DNA of 64,000 nt from Bradyrhizobium diazoefficiens (GTDB lineage: Bacteria; Pseudomonadota; Alphaproteobacteria; Rhizobiales; Xanthobacteraceae), in the NCBI RefSeq assembly GCF_018131185.1, contig NZ_JAFCJE010000001.1, positions 62,001 to 126,000 of the forward strand, read 5' to 3'. The notes beneath the pieces are model-generated. The model saw only the letters and a program-made list of their open reading frames with translations, was not told the DNA's origin and ran no database searches. The position numbers and the translations under genes are program-made. Below, one piece after another: positions 1-11,149 of the stretch (the stretch's first letter is position 1; each line of letters opens with the position of its first letter).

Positions 1-56
1 AGGGCGGACGCGCGGCGGAAACGCTGGCCGGTGGTTGCCGGGAACGAGGTGGTCAT
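1..56 (-). CDS. 5' end of a divergent gene, probably a parvulin-type peptidyl-prolyl isomerase (partial)
   Basis: Reading leftwards, an ATG at 56 opens a frame that runs off the window edge. Its 18 codons begin Met-Thr-Thr-Ser-Phe-Pro and are rich in Arg and Ala, as expected just before a signal peptide. In Bradyrhizobium relatives the gene divergent from secA is, from memory, an exported parvulin-like prolyl isomerase. The assignment rests on that context and not on the short sequence. Too little is visible to confirm a domain. Confidence 0.45.
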   Translation of the reverse strand, partial: MTTSFPATTGQRFRRASA

Positions 57-177
57 GGAAAATCCTTATGTTGAAGCAGGGGGCTGCTCGAGCGGGGCGG
101 ACACTCGCCCAATTCAGGGGGCCTTGGCAACGCGAAAAGTCTGTCAAAATGATGAATTAGCCGCAATGCGCCCGCCG

Positions 178-206
178 TTGACAAGGCCCTGACCGGGCCA
201 TATCTC
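178..206 (+). promoter_or_regulatory. sigma70-type promoter for secA
   Basis: TTGACA at 178-183, a 17-base spacer and TATCTC at 201-206 form a near-consensus housekeeping promoter. A transcript from about 213 would have a leader of roughly 195 bases before the secA ATG. The rest of the 57-408 gap shows no ORF I would support. Confidence 0.6.
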
Positions 207-408
207 TGCCCGGTCGCGACCATGGCGATGGCGTTTATTTTGCTGCGTTTTTGGCCGTTGAACCCAGGCTTGCCCAATTCCCACCCATATGGCGGACGCC
301 CCCGCAGTCCGGGCCAGCGGCGCCGTCAGGCGTCACGGTGAGTTGATGGGCAGGCGGGTGACAACTTCTTAGGCCCACGCGGTTGAATCGCGAACACAGG
401 AACCAGGC

Positions 409-3249
<2,841 letters not shown>

Positions 3250-3296
3250 TTAGCCACGCAGGCGTGAGGCGCGACACCGACGCTTCATTCTCCACG

Positions 3297-3391
3297 GTCG
3301 TCGCCCGGCTTGCCGCCTTCGCTGAAGCTTCGGCGCGCCGAGCACCCCTCTGGGCCTCGGCGTAGCCTTGGCGAAGCCGGGACCGGGCGAC
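3297..3391. repeat. Intergenic inverted repeat downstream of secA
   Basis: The ends GTCGTCGCCCGG and CCGGGCGAC face each other across about 95 bases that are themselves G/C-rich and partly self-complementary. It can form a long hairpin after secA and may act as a transcription stop, although no T-run follows. It is typical of the short palindromic intergenic elements of Bradyrhizobium. Confidence 0.45.
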
Positions 3392-3502
3392 CCAGCACGC
3401 CGCGGCCTCTCGGTTCAATCACATCAGTCTCTGGAATACTGGATCGCCCGATTAAATCGAGCGATGACAGCTGAGTGTGGGGCGCGCAGGATTCTCCACA
3501 TC

Positions 3503-3643
3503 GTCGTCCCTGCGAACGCAGGGACCCATACCGCGGGATCTATCGAAGGCCCGCGGTCGTCATACCGTGCGAAGCAGGGCAACCAACAATCTTTGAAACA
3601 ACTGCGCCCTGTGGTTATGGGTCCCGGCTTTCGCCGGGACGAC
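3503..3643 (+). repeat. Interspersed palindromic repeat family, copy A
   Basis: It begins GTCGTCCCTGCGAACGCAGG and ends with a second, different hairpin ending GGGACGAC preceded by CTGTGGTTATGGGTCCC. The same left end, right end and length class recur at 16950-17090 (inverted) and 41103-41229. The two ends are not copies of each other, so the element has a direction. With the 3297-3391 repeat it fills the secA/MarR gap, and no gene is visible in 3250-3689. Confidence 0.7.
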
Positions 3644-3689
3644 GCGGTTTGCTGGGTTGGGGACGCGGCTACTTTCGCGACGTGCCCAC

Positions 3690-4133
3690 TCAATTCGAGC
3701 TGTCGATCAGACTCTCCAGCAGCCGCTTCAATTCGCTGGTCGACTTATCGCCGTAGCTCTCCAGGATGTGCTCCTCCTGGTCCACCGCGAGCGAGTTGAG
3801 CTTCCTGCTCAGCACCTTGCCGCGGTCGGAGATGAACATCAGGACCTTGCGGCGGTCGCCCGGATCCTGCACGCGGTAGACCAGCGTGTCCGAGACCATG
3901 CGGTCGATCATCTTGGTCAGGGTCGGATGGTTGAGCAGCACGGCGTCCGCAAGCTCGCCCATCGAATGGCCGTTGCCATCCGACAGCACCTTCAGGATGC
4001 GCCATTGCTCGACCGGCACGCCTTCCTTGCTCAACCGCAGTTCGAGCTGCCGGTTGATTTCCCGGTTGGCTTGCGCGAGCAGGTAGGCGAGGTGTTCGGT
4101 GATCGGGGTGTTTTCTTTCGACGGTTTTGCCAC
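3690..4133 (-). CDS. MarR-family transcriptional regulator
   Basis: This is a winged-helix DNA-binding repressor or activator of about 147 residues, usual for MarR. The sequence shows a helical dimerisation N terminus, the recognition region MGELADAVLLNHPTLTKMI, and the wing signature DPGDRRKVLMFISDRGK. I chose the GTG at 4133 (VAKPSKEN...). A TTG at 4157 would add eight residues. It is divergent from the AmiC/amidase/ABC operon, and a perfect palindrome lies in the intergenic gap, so it probably controls that operon. The ligand is unknown; an amide or its hydrolysis product is an inference from context. Confidence 0.88.
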   Translation of the reverse strand: MAKPSKENTPITEHLAYLLAQANREINRQLELRLSKEGVPVEQWRILKVLSDGNGHSMGELADAVLLNHPTLTKMIDRMVSDTLVYRVQDPGDRRKVLMFISDRGKVLSRKLNSLAVDQEEHILESYGDKSTSELKRLLESLIDSSN

Positions 4134-4206
4134 GGCTAAGACTTCGTCTTGACCCAAATGAGTGAATGTCTTGCAATCGATGCTGCATCTATATGCACTT
4201 CAATTG

Positions 4207-4218
4207 TTGAATATTCAA
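4207..4218. promoter_or_regulatory. Candidate MarR operator
   Basis: TTGAATATTCAA is a perfect 12-base palindrome in an AT-rich patch between the divergent MarR gene and the AmiC-like gene. MarR proteins bind palindromes of this size. Assignment to this MarR is inferred from position only. Confidence 0.5.
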
Positions 4219-4237
4219 TATTTTCAAAATAGGATCA

Positions 4238-5497
4238 TTGCCCAACAAAGGGGCGGAAGCCGCGGCCGCCCGAAGAATGTGCTTGCAGGTCTGGGGTCAG
4301 ACAGGAGTTGGCGTGCGCGCGACGGTGAACTTCCCGGCTCACGGCGGTCCGGCGCTACCGCCGTCTTTGCTGTTCAGGAATTTGTCCTCCGCAACGGCGG
4401 ATGGTGCGTTGTCGCCGCGCGATCACGCCTCCTTCAGGCAGCGGGGCGCCAACAAGCTGCGTGTCGGCGGCTTCATCTGCTGCACCGGTTCGCCCGGAGT
4501 GTGGGGACCCTGCGCGACCAACAGCGCGAAGCTCGCCGTCGCCGAGATCAACAAGCGTGGTGGCATCCTCGGCCGCGAGATCGAGCTTTCGATCTACGAT
4601 GCCGGCGGGCCTCTCGATGACGTCCTGAACCGTGCCGAGCAGGCGATTGCGTTCGACGAGGTCGATCTGATCGTCGGGCTGCACACCAGTGCGGTCCGCG
4701 TCGGCTTGCGCGACGTCACCACGCGTCATCGTATCCCCTATATCTATACGCCGGTCTACGAAGGCGGCGAGCGTACGCCTGGCGTGATGGCGATCGGCGA
4801 GACGCCGCGCTGGCAGAGCCGGCCGGCGATCCACTGGCTCGCCGACGTCAAGAAAGCCAGGCGCTGGTACCTGATCGGCAGCGACTACGTCTGGCCCTGG
4901 CAATCGCACCGCGCGGTGAAGAACTACATCAAGGAGACCGGCGGCCACGTCGTCGGCGAGGAATTCGTTCCCCTCGGCGAGGACGATCACGAGCCGCATC
5001 TGGCGCGCATCCGCGCGGCGAAGCCTGACGTCGTGCTGATCTCGCTGATCGGAACCGACAGCAGCTCCTTCAATCGCGCCTTCGGCGAGTGCGGTCTGGG
5101 CGCCACCACGCTGCGGCTTGCCGGCGCCATGGATGATACCGTGCTGCTCGGCATCGGCGCCGACAACAGCGAGAACATGTATTGTGCCTCGGGCTATTTC
5201 ACCGGCACCGGCGCGCACGCCAATGACGATTTCCAGAGCCGCTATCGCGCGATGTTCGGGCCGAACGCGCCGCCGATCGGTTCGGTCGGACAATCCAGCT
5301 ACGAAGGCCTGCGCTTCCTCGAGGCCGTCGCGAACAAGGCCGGTTCGTTGGCGCTGGGGCCGATGCTCGCCGCTGGCTGCAACATTGTCTACAGCGGCCC
5401 CCGCGGCGTCGTCACCGTCCGCAACGGGCGCGCGCGGATGCCGATGCATCTCGCCGCGGCCGATGGTCTCGACTTCAAGCTGATCAAGCCGCTCTGA
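4238..5497 (+). CDS. AmiC-like periplasmic-binding-fold receptor, apparently cytoplasmic
   Basis: The product belongs to the type I periplasmic-binding-protein fold of amide/urea receptors (AmiC, UrtA, FmdD). Recognisable elements are the KLRVGGFICCTGSPG strand, AVAEINKRGGILGREIEL, YIYTPVYEGGERTPG and SDYVWPW. It shares several of these with the exported binding protein at 8088, for example the EIN..GG.LGR..EL segment and a YVWP motif. No signal peptide is visible, which fits a cytoplasmic sensor such as AmiC of Pseudomonas better than a transport protein. The frame opens with TTG at 4238, but family homology begins only near residue 72, so a later start (for example TTG at 4409) is likely. 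No ANTAR-type AmiR partner is in the window. Confidence 0.75.
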   Translation: MPNKGAEAAAARRMCLQVWGQTGVGVRATVNFPAHGGPALPPSLLFRNLSSATADGALSPRDHASFRQRGANKLRVGGFICCTGSPGVWGPCATNSAKLAVAEINKRGGILGREIELSIYDAGGPLDDVLNRAEQAIAFDEVDLIVGLHTSAVRVGLRDVTTRHRIPYIYTPVYEGGERTPGVMAIGETPRWQSRPAIHWLADVKKARRWYLIGSDYVWPWQSHRAVKNYIKETGGHVVGEEFVPLGEDDHEPHLARIRAAKPDVVLISLIGTDSSSFNRAFGECGLGATTLRLAGAMDDTVLLGIGADNSENMYCASGYFTGTGAHANDDFQSRYRAMFGPNAPPIGSVGQSSYEGLRFLEAVANKAGSLALGPMLAAGCNIVYSGPRGVVTVRNGRARMPMHLAAADGLDFKLIKPL

Positions 5498-5547
5498 GCG
5501 CGGCGCGGCGATTCGCCCGCACTTCATCGCAAAATAATACTTGAAAA

Positions 5548-5560
5548 GGAAAATATTTCC
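5548..5560. promoter_or_regulatory. AT-rich palindrome upstream of the amidase gene
   Basis: GGAAAATATTTCC is an interrupted palindrome inside the 177-base gap between the AmiC-like gene and the amidase. It resembles the AT-rich palindrome at 4207 in character and could be a second operator or promoter element. No clear -35/-10 pair was identified. Confidence 0.3.
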
Positions 5561-5674
5561 GTTTTGAATGTTCGGCGAGGCCGGGGTGCGTGCGTCGCAC
5601 CGGGGCGGCCGCGTCCAAGGACCGTTCCAAGGGATCGTTCAAGGGATCGTTTCAAGAAACTTCAGGAGAGCGCC

Positions 5675-7189
5675 GTGACTGTTGTCCTTCCCACGCCAGC
5701 CCAACTTCTCGCCGTCGCCGAGCAGTGCGGCCTTTCGCTGACCGACGATGACGTCGCCTCGTTCCGCGGCCTGATGCAGGGCTCGATCGAGGCCTACAAT
5801 CTCGTCGGCGCGATGCCGGACGAAGTGCCGGAGGTGAAATATCCGCGCACGCCCGGCTATCGGCCCTCGCCGGAGGAGAACCCGCGCAACGCCTGGTATC
5901 GCAAGTCGACCGTGAAGGGCGCCGCCAGCGGCAAGCTCAAGGGCAAGACCGTCGCGCTGAAGGACAACATCATGCTCGCCGGCGTTCCCATGATGAACGG
6001 CTCGGCGACGCTGGAAGGCTACGTCCCCGATTTCGACGCCACCATCGTCACGCGCATGCTCGATGCCGGCGCCGAGATCGCCGGCAAGGTGCATTGCGAA
6101 TCCTTCTGCATGTCCGGCGGCAGCCACACCAATGCGGTCGGCGCGGTGCACAATCCGCACAAGATGGGCTATTCGGCCGGCGGCTCGTCCTCGGGGAGCG
6201 GCGTCGTCGTCGCGCTCGGCGAGGTCGACATGGCGATCGGCGGCGACCAGGGCGGCTCGATCCGCATGCCGTCCTCGTTCTGCGGCACCTACGGCATGAA
6301 GCCGACCTGGGGCCTCGTGCCCTATACCGGGATCATGCCGATCGAGATCTTCGTTGATCACACCGGCCCGATGACGGCCACCGTTGCCGACAACGCGCTG
6401 CTGCTCGAAGTGCTCGCCGGCGACGACGGCTACGATCCGCGCATCAAGGCCCCGAAGGTCGAGGAGTACACCAAGGCGCTCGGCCAGGGCGTCAAGGGCA
6501 TGAAGATCGGCATTCTCAAGGAAGGCTTCGAGCAGGCGAACGCGGAGGCCGCCGTGAACGAAAGCGTGCGCGAGGCGGCAAAACGCTTCAAGGATCTCGG
6601 CGCCACCGTCGAGACGGTCTCGATCCCGATGCATCTCGCGGGCCCGGCGATCTGGACGCCGATCGGCACCGAGGGCATGACTCAGACCATGATGTATGGC
6701 GACGGTTATGGCCTTTCCCGCGCCGATCTCTACTCCACCACGCTGATGGATTTCCATCGCGGCTGGCGCCGTCAGGCGGACTCGCTGTCCGAGACCACAA
6801 AGCTGTTCCTGCTGCTCGGCACCTACATCAACAACAATTTCGGTCCGCGCTACTACGGCAAGGCGCTCAATATCTCGCGACGCCTGACCGCGGCCTACGA
6901 CAAGGCCTTCAAAGACTACGACCTGCTGCTGCTGCCGACTACGCCGATGAAGGCGACGAAGCTGCCGGAGCCCAATGCCAGCCGCGAGGATTACGTCGCC
7001 CGCGCGCTGGAGATGATCTCCAACACCGCGCCGTTCGACATCACTCATCATCCCGCGATGTCGCTGCCCTGCGGCATGGTCGACGGCCTGCCGGTCGGTC
7101 TGATGCTGGTCGGCCGCATGTTCGAGGAATCCACCATCTACCGCGCCGCGCATGCCTTCGAGCAGATCGGCGACTGGAAGAAGATGTGA
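5675..7189 (+). CDS. Amidase-signature family amidase
   Basis: This enzyme hydrolyses a carboxamide to acid plus ammonia by the Ser-cisSer-Lys mechanism. Counting from the GTG at 5675, the triad is Lys96 (TVALKDNIM), Ser171 (SAGGSSSGSG) and Ser195 (GGDQGGSIRMPSS). The spacing matches the family exactly (24 residues between the serines). The product is 504 residues. The GTG is preferred because AGGAG lies just upstream and homology starts there; the open frame extends back to 5564. It sits between the AmiC-like receptor and an amide-type ABC importer, so the substrate is probably an imported small amide. Its exact identity is not visible. Confidence 0.9.
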   Translation: MTVVLPTPAQLLAVAEQCGLSLTDDDVASFRGLMQGSIEAYNLVGAMPDEVPEVKYPRTPGYRPSPEENPRNAWYRKSTVKGAASGKLKGKTVALKDNIMLAGVPMMNGSATLEGYVPDFDATIVTRMLDAGAEIAGKVHCESFCMSGGSHTNAVGAVHNPHKMGYSAGGSSSGSGVVVALGEVDMAIGGDQGGSIRMPSSFCGTYGMKPTWGLVPYTGIMPIEIFVDHTGPMTATVADNALLLEVLAGDDGYDPRIKAPKVEEYTKALGQGVKGMKIGILKEGFEQANAEAAVNESVREAAKRFKDLGATVETVSIPMHLAGPAIWTPIGTEGMTQTMMYGDGYGLSRADLYSTTLMDFHRGWRRQADSLSETTKLFLLLGTYINNNFGPRYYGKALNISRRLTAAYDKAFKDYDLLLLPTTPMKATKLPEPNASREDYVARALEMISNTAPFDITHHPAMSLPCGMVDGLPVGLMLVGRMFEESTIYRAAHAFEQIGDWKKM

Positions 7190-7225
7190 GCGGAGTACCG
7201 ATGCAGGCGAACGGAACCCAAAAGC

Positions 7226-8083
7226 ATGGCTAACGCGTTCGTCGCGGCGTTCGAGATCCTGAGCTTCGGCGCGATCATCGTCCTGATCGTGCTGGGGCTC
7301 GGGATCATCGCCAGCATGATGGGCATCTTCAACTTCGCGCAGGGCGAGTTCGTCCTGCTCGGGGCCTACATCACCTATCTCGCCTACGCCAAGGGCATGC
7401 CGATCTGGGCCGGCATGGTCGCGGCGCCCTTCGTGGTCGGCGCGCTCGGCTTCGTGCTGGAGGCGCTGATCATCCGCAGATTCTACGCCGCGCCGATCGT
7501 CGCCATGCTGGGCACTTATGCGCTTGGCCTCATCATCCGCGAATCCGTGCGCGGCCTGATCGGCGGCTTCTATCTCACCGTGCCCGAGCCGATCGGCGGC
7601 TCCATCGACATCGGCGCCATGCACATCTCGGCCTGGCGCTTCACCATTATCGTGATCACGCTGCTGGTGATGGCGGGCTGCTATTTGCTGCTGTCGCGCA
7701 CCAGCTTCGGCCTGCGCATGCGCGCCACGCTGGAGAATCCATCGCTGGCGCGAGCCTCGGGCATCTCCACACCGCTGATGTACGGCGCCACCTTCGCCTT
7801 CGGCTCCGCGCTCGCCGGTCTTGCCGGCGCGCTGATCGTGCCGGTGTTCAGCCTCTACGCCGATCTCGGCCTGCGCTTCCTGATCCAGGGCTTTGTCGCC
7901 GTCATGGTCGGCGGCGTCGGCTCCTTCATCGGGCCGGTCGCAGGCGCCGGCGTCATCGGCACGCTCAGCGCCGCGCTGCCATGGATCATGGCGCCCGTCG
8001 TCGCCGACGTGCTCGTCTTCGTCCTTGCCATTGTCTTCATCAAATTCCGCCCGCAGGGCCTCATCGCTGGAAAAGGGGTTTAG
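7226..8083 (+). CDS. Branched-chain/amide-type ABC transporter permease (LivH/UrtB-like)
   Basis: This is an inner-membrane permease of the LivH family, 285 residues, with about eight hydrophobic segments. Family landmarks are GLGIIASMMGIFNFAQGEF near residue 30, the cytoplasmic EAA-like loop TSFGLRMRATLENPSLARASGI, and the final GSFIGPVAGAGVIGTLSA segment. It follows the amidase by 36 bases and is the first transport gene of the five-gene importer. It would pair with the LivM-like permease at 9325. Confidence 0.93.
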   Translation: MANAFVAAFEILSFGAIIVLIVLGLGIIASMMGIFNFAQGEFVLLGAYITYLAYAKGMPIWAGMVAAPFVVGALGFVLEALIIRRFYAAPIVAMLGTYALGLIIRESVRGLIGGFYLTVPEPIGGSIDIGAMHISAWRFTIIVITLLVMAGCYLLLSRTSFGLRMRATLENPSLARASGISTPLMYGATFAFGSALAGLAGALIVPVFSLYADLGLRFLIQGFVAVMVGGVGSFIGPVAGAGVIGTLSAALPWIMAPVVADVLVFVLAIVFIKFRPQGLIAGKGV

Positions 8084-8087
8084 TCAC

Positions 8088-9305
8088 ATGATCGATCGCA
8101 CGCAGCTCTCTCGCCGTCGCTTCCTCTCCAATTTCGCCTTTGCTTCCGGTGCGGTCGCAACCGGTGTCGGAAGCTGGGTGATCCCGGCGCCCTGGGCCAA
8201 TGCGGCCGAGGCCCCGATCAAGGTCGGCATCGCGACCGACCTCACCGGCCCGATCGCCTATGCCGGCAACGCCGACGCCAACGTCGCCAAGATGGTGATC
8301 AAGGAGATCAACGCGGCCGGCGGTCTGCTCGGCCGTCCGCTCGAGCTCTACATCGAGGACACCGCGTCGAACGAATCGGTTGCGGTGGGCAACGTGCGAA
8401 AACTGATCCAGCGCGACAAGGTCGACATGGTTCTCGGCGGCATCACCTCCTCGATGCGCAACGCGATCAAGGATCCGATCGTATCGCGCGGCAAGACGCT
8501 CTACATCTATCCGCAGCTCTACGAGGGCAAGGAGTGCACGCCGTACCTGTTCTGCACCGGGCCGACGCCGGCGCAGCAATGCGACGAGTTCATCCCCTGG
8601 CTGATCAAGAATGGCGGCAAGAAGTTCGCTCTGCCGAGCGCCAACTACGTCTGGCCGCACACGCTCAACGTCTACGCCCGCAAGGTGATCGAGGCGAACG
8701 GCGGCGAGGTCGTGTTCGAGGAATACTACCCGCTCGACCAGGTCGACTTCTCCGCGACCGTCAACCGCATCATCTCGAACAAGGTCGACGTCGTCTTCAA
8801 CACGGTCATTCCGCCCGGCGTCGGACCGTTCTTCAAGCAGCTCTATGAAGCCGGCTTCCTCAAGAACGGCGGGCGGCTCGCCTGCGTCTACTATGACGAG
8901 AACACGCTCAACATCAATCAGGCCGCGGAAATCGAGGGCCTTGCGAGCTGCCTCGATTATTTCAAGGTGCTGACCAAGGAGAACCCGTTCGACGCCAAGA
9001 TCCAGGCCGCCTACGAGAAGGATTTTCCGGGCAACTTCCTGTTCGCCGCCGGCAGCGCCGCCACCGGCACCTATCGCGGCCTGAAGCTGTGGGAAGCCGC
9101 GGTGAAGGAAGCGGGCAAGGTCGATCGCGATTCGGTTGCCGCCGCGCTCGATCACGCCAAAATCGCCGAAGGTCCGGGCGGACCGGCCGAGATGGTGCCG
9201 GGCAAGCGGCACTGCAAGATGAAGATGTACACTGCGGTTGCCAAGGGCGGAAACTACGAGATCGTCGGGCGCAGCAACGGGCTCGTCGATCCCAAGGAAT
9301 GCTGA
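8088..9305 (+). CDS. Tat-exported substrate-binding protein of the amide-type ABC transporter
   Basis: This is the periplasmic solute receptor that delivers substrate to the adjacent permeases. The 405-residue precursor starts with a twin-arginine signal (LSRRRFLSNFAFASGAV) and a likely Ala-x-Ala cleavage site near residue 38. The mature part has the type I binding fold typical of urea/amide receptors (FmdD/UrtA), with EINAAGGLLGRPLEL, YIYPQLYEGKECTP and SANYVWPH. The ATG at 8088 is five bases after the permease stop. It is a paralogue of the signal-less receptor at 4238. Confidence 0.93.
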   Translation: MIDRTQLSRRRFLSNFAFASGAVATGVGSWVIPAPWANAAEAPIKVGIATDLTGPIAYAGNADANVAKMVIKEINAAGGLLGRPLELYIEDTASNESVAVGNVRKLIQRDKVDMVLGGITSSMRNAIKDPIVSRGKTLYIYPQLYEGKECTPYLFCTGPTPAQQCDEFIPWLIKNGGKKFALPSANYVWPHTLNVYARKVIEANGGEVVFEEYYPLDQVDFSATVNRIISNKVDVVFNTVIPPGVGPFFKQLYEAGFLKNGGRLACVYYDENTLNINQAAEIEGLASCLDYFKVLTKENPFDAKIQAAYEKDFPGNFLFAAGSAATGTYRGLKLWEAAVKEAGKVDRDSVAAALDHAKIAEGPGGPAEMVPGKRHCKMKMYTAVAKGGNYEIVGRSNGLVDPKEC

Positions 9306-9324
9306 GAAGGAATGCTGAGGTGGA

Positions 9325-10428
9325 ATGTCGAAGTCGATGGGCGCAGTGAAGCAGGCGATCCCCGCCGAGATCGGCGGGGAGACCGACGTCGCAATGACTG
9401 AGCAGGGACCTGTGAGGCAAGCCGCTTCGCGGCGGAAGGTCCTGCCGATCGTGGAGGGCGTCGTGCTCGTCGCGGCGCTGCTCGCGCCGCTGGTGCTGCA
9501 GGACTATCTCACGGTGTTCGCAACGCGCGTGATCATCCTGGCGCTGTTCGCGCTGTCGTTCGATCTGGTCTGGGGTTATGCCGGTATCATGAGCTTCGGC
9601 CAGGCCCTGTTCTTCGGCTCGGCCGGCTACGGCGTCGCGCTGCTCGCGCGCGACCTCGACGTCACCAACATCTTCCTGGTGCTGCCGGCTGGTACCATCA
9701 TCGGCCTCACGTTCGCGCTCCTGCTCGGCGGCTTCCTGCTGCTGGGCCGGCATCCCTCCAGCGTGATCTTCGTCTCGCTCGGCACGCTGACCGGCTCCTA
9801 TGCCGCCGATCGGCTCGCACGCGGCTGGTACTATCTCGGCGGCCAGAACGGCATCCCCTCGATCGCGCCGATGTCGCTTGGGTCGTACGAGTTCACGGAA
9901 GGCCCGTCCTTCTACTATCTCGTGCTCGGCATTCTCGTCGTGGTCTACCTGCTCTGCCGCTTCCTGGTGCGCTCGCAGTTCGGTCTGGCGCTCGCGGGCT
10001 TGCGCGAAAACGAGCAGCGCATCGCCTTCTTCGGCTACAAGGCCCAGCATCTCAAAGCCATCATCTTCACCATCGGCGGCGCCGTCGCGGGCCTTGCCGG
10101 CAGCCTCTATGCCTTCCACGAAGGTTTCGTCTGGCCCAATATGGTCGGCGTCGTGGTCTCGACGCAGGTGGTGCTCTACGTGCTGTTCGGCGGCTCCGGC
10201 ACGCTGATCGGCGCGGTCATTGGTGCCGTCATCGTCGAGGGCGTCAGCTTCTGGCTGTCGGACAATTACCGCGACATCTGGCCGATCATTCTGGGCCTGT
10301 TGCTGCTGCTGGTGATCCTGTTCCGGCCGCTCGGCCTGATCAGTTTTGTGCTGGGCGAGCGCGAGCGCGTCGGCAGTTTCGGTGCCAAGCCCGAAGCGAG
10401 CGACAAGGAGAAGCGCAATGCTCCTTGA
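9325..10428 (+). CDS. Branched-chain/amide-type ABC transporter permease (LivM/UrtC-like)
   Basis: This is the second inner-membrane permease, 367 residues, LivM family. The N-terminal 45 residues are polar and cytoplasmic. About nine to ten hydrophobic segments follow, with the LivM signatures FDLVWGYAGIMSFGQALFFG and the cytoplasmic loop SQFGLALAGLRENEQRIAFFG. Its stop overlaps the start of the next ATPase gene by 11 bases, indicating translational coupling. Confidence 0.93.
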   Translation: MSKSMGAVKQAIPAEIGGETDVAMTEQGPVRQAASRRKVLPIVEGVVLVAALLAPLVLQDYLTVFATRVIILALFALSFDLVWGYAGIMSFGQALFFGSAGYGVALLARDLDVTNIFLVLPAGTIIGLTFALLLGGFLLLGRHPSSVIFVSLGTLTGSYAADRLARGWYYLGGQNGIPSIAPMSLGSYEFTEGPSFYYLVLGILVVVYLLCRFLVRSQFGLALAGLRENEQRIAFFGYKAQHLKAIIFTIGGAVAGLAGSLYAFHEGFVWPNMVGVVVSTQVVLYVLFGGSGTLIGAVIGAVIVEGVSFWLSDNYRDIWPIILGLLLLLVILFRPLGLISFVLGERERVGSFGAKPEASDKEKRNAP

Positions 10429-11149
10429 AGCCGCCGGCATCAAGAAAGTCTTCGGCAAGCTCACCGCGCTCGACGGCGCCGCGCTCAGCGTCGGCGAGAA
10501 CGAGTTCCACGGGCTGATCGGCCCGAACGGCTCCGGCAAGAGCACGCTGATGAAGTGCATCGCGGGTGCCGAAGTGCCGACGCAAGGGAAGGTCTCCTTC
10601 GTCAACACCGACATCACCGCCTTCACGCCGACCGAGCGCGCCCGCGCCGGCATGAGCCTCAAATTTCAGATCACCTCCGTGCTGCCGTCGCTGACGCTGT
10701 ACGACAACATCCTGCTCGCGCTGCAGGCGCAGTCCTCGCTGTTCGATCTCGTGTTCTCGCGCACGCGGGGCGCGCTGCACGACCAGGTCATGGCCATGCT
10801 GAGGCAATTCCGCCTCGCCGATCGCGCCTTTGACGCGGCGGCCGCGCTGTCGCATGGCCAGCAGCAATGGTTGGAGATCGCAATGGCGCTCGCGGGCAAG
10901 CCGAAGCTGCTGCTGCTGGACGAGCCGACCGGCGGCATGAGCCTGGAGGAGCGGCGCGTCACCGGCGAGTTGCTCCAGCCGATCAAGCAGCATTGCTCCC
11001 TCGTCATCGTCGAGCACGACCTCGATTTCATCCGCGACATCTGCGATCGCCTCACCGTGCTCGACCAGGGCAAGGTGCTGGCCTCGGGCACGGTGTCCGA
11101 GATCCAGGCCAACAAGTCCGTCCAGGAGATTTATCTGCGCCGTGCCTGA
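10418..11149 (+). CDS. ABC transporter ATPase (LivG/UrtD-like)
   Basis: This is a nucleotide-binding subunit of the amide importer. From the ATG at 10418 the 243-residue protein has Walker A GPNGSGKST near residue 34, an LSHGQQQWLEIAMAL signature, Walker B LLLLDEPTGGMS and the H-loop IVEHDLDF. The signature is LSHGQ and not LSGGQ, a common variant in LivG/UrtD proteins. The longer open frame from 10346 lies inside livM and is not used. Confidence 0.93.
   Translation: MLLEAAGIKKVFGKLTALDGAALSVGENEFHGLIGPNGSGKSTLMKCIAGAEVPTQGKVSFVNTDITAFTPTERARAGMSLKFQITSVLPSLTLYDNILLALQAQSSLFDLVFSRTRGALHDQVMAMLRQFRLADRAFDAAAALSHGQQQWLEIAMALAGKPKLLLLDEPTGGMSLEERRVTGELLQPIKQHCSLVIVEHDLDFIRDICDRLTVLDQGKVLASGTVSEIQANKSVQEIYLRRA

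Noticed and set aside
53..277. 74-residue minus-strand frame left of secA
   Set aside because: It lies over the secA promoter and has no domain or ribosome-binding site; the ATG at 56 in another frame fits a gene start better.
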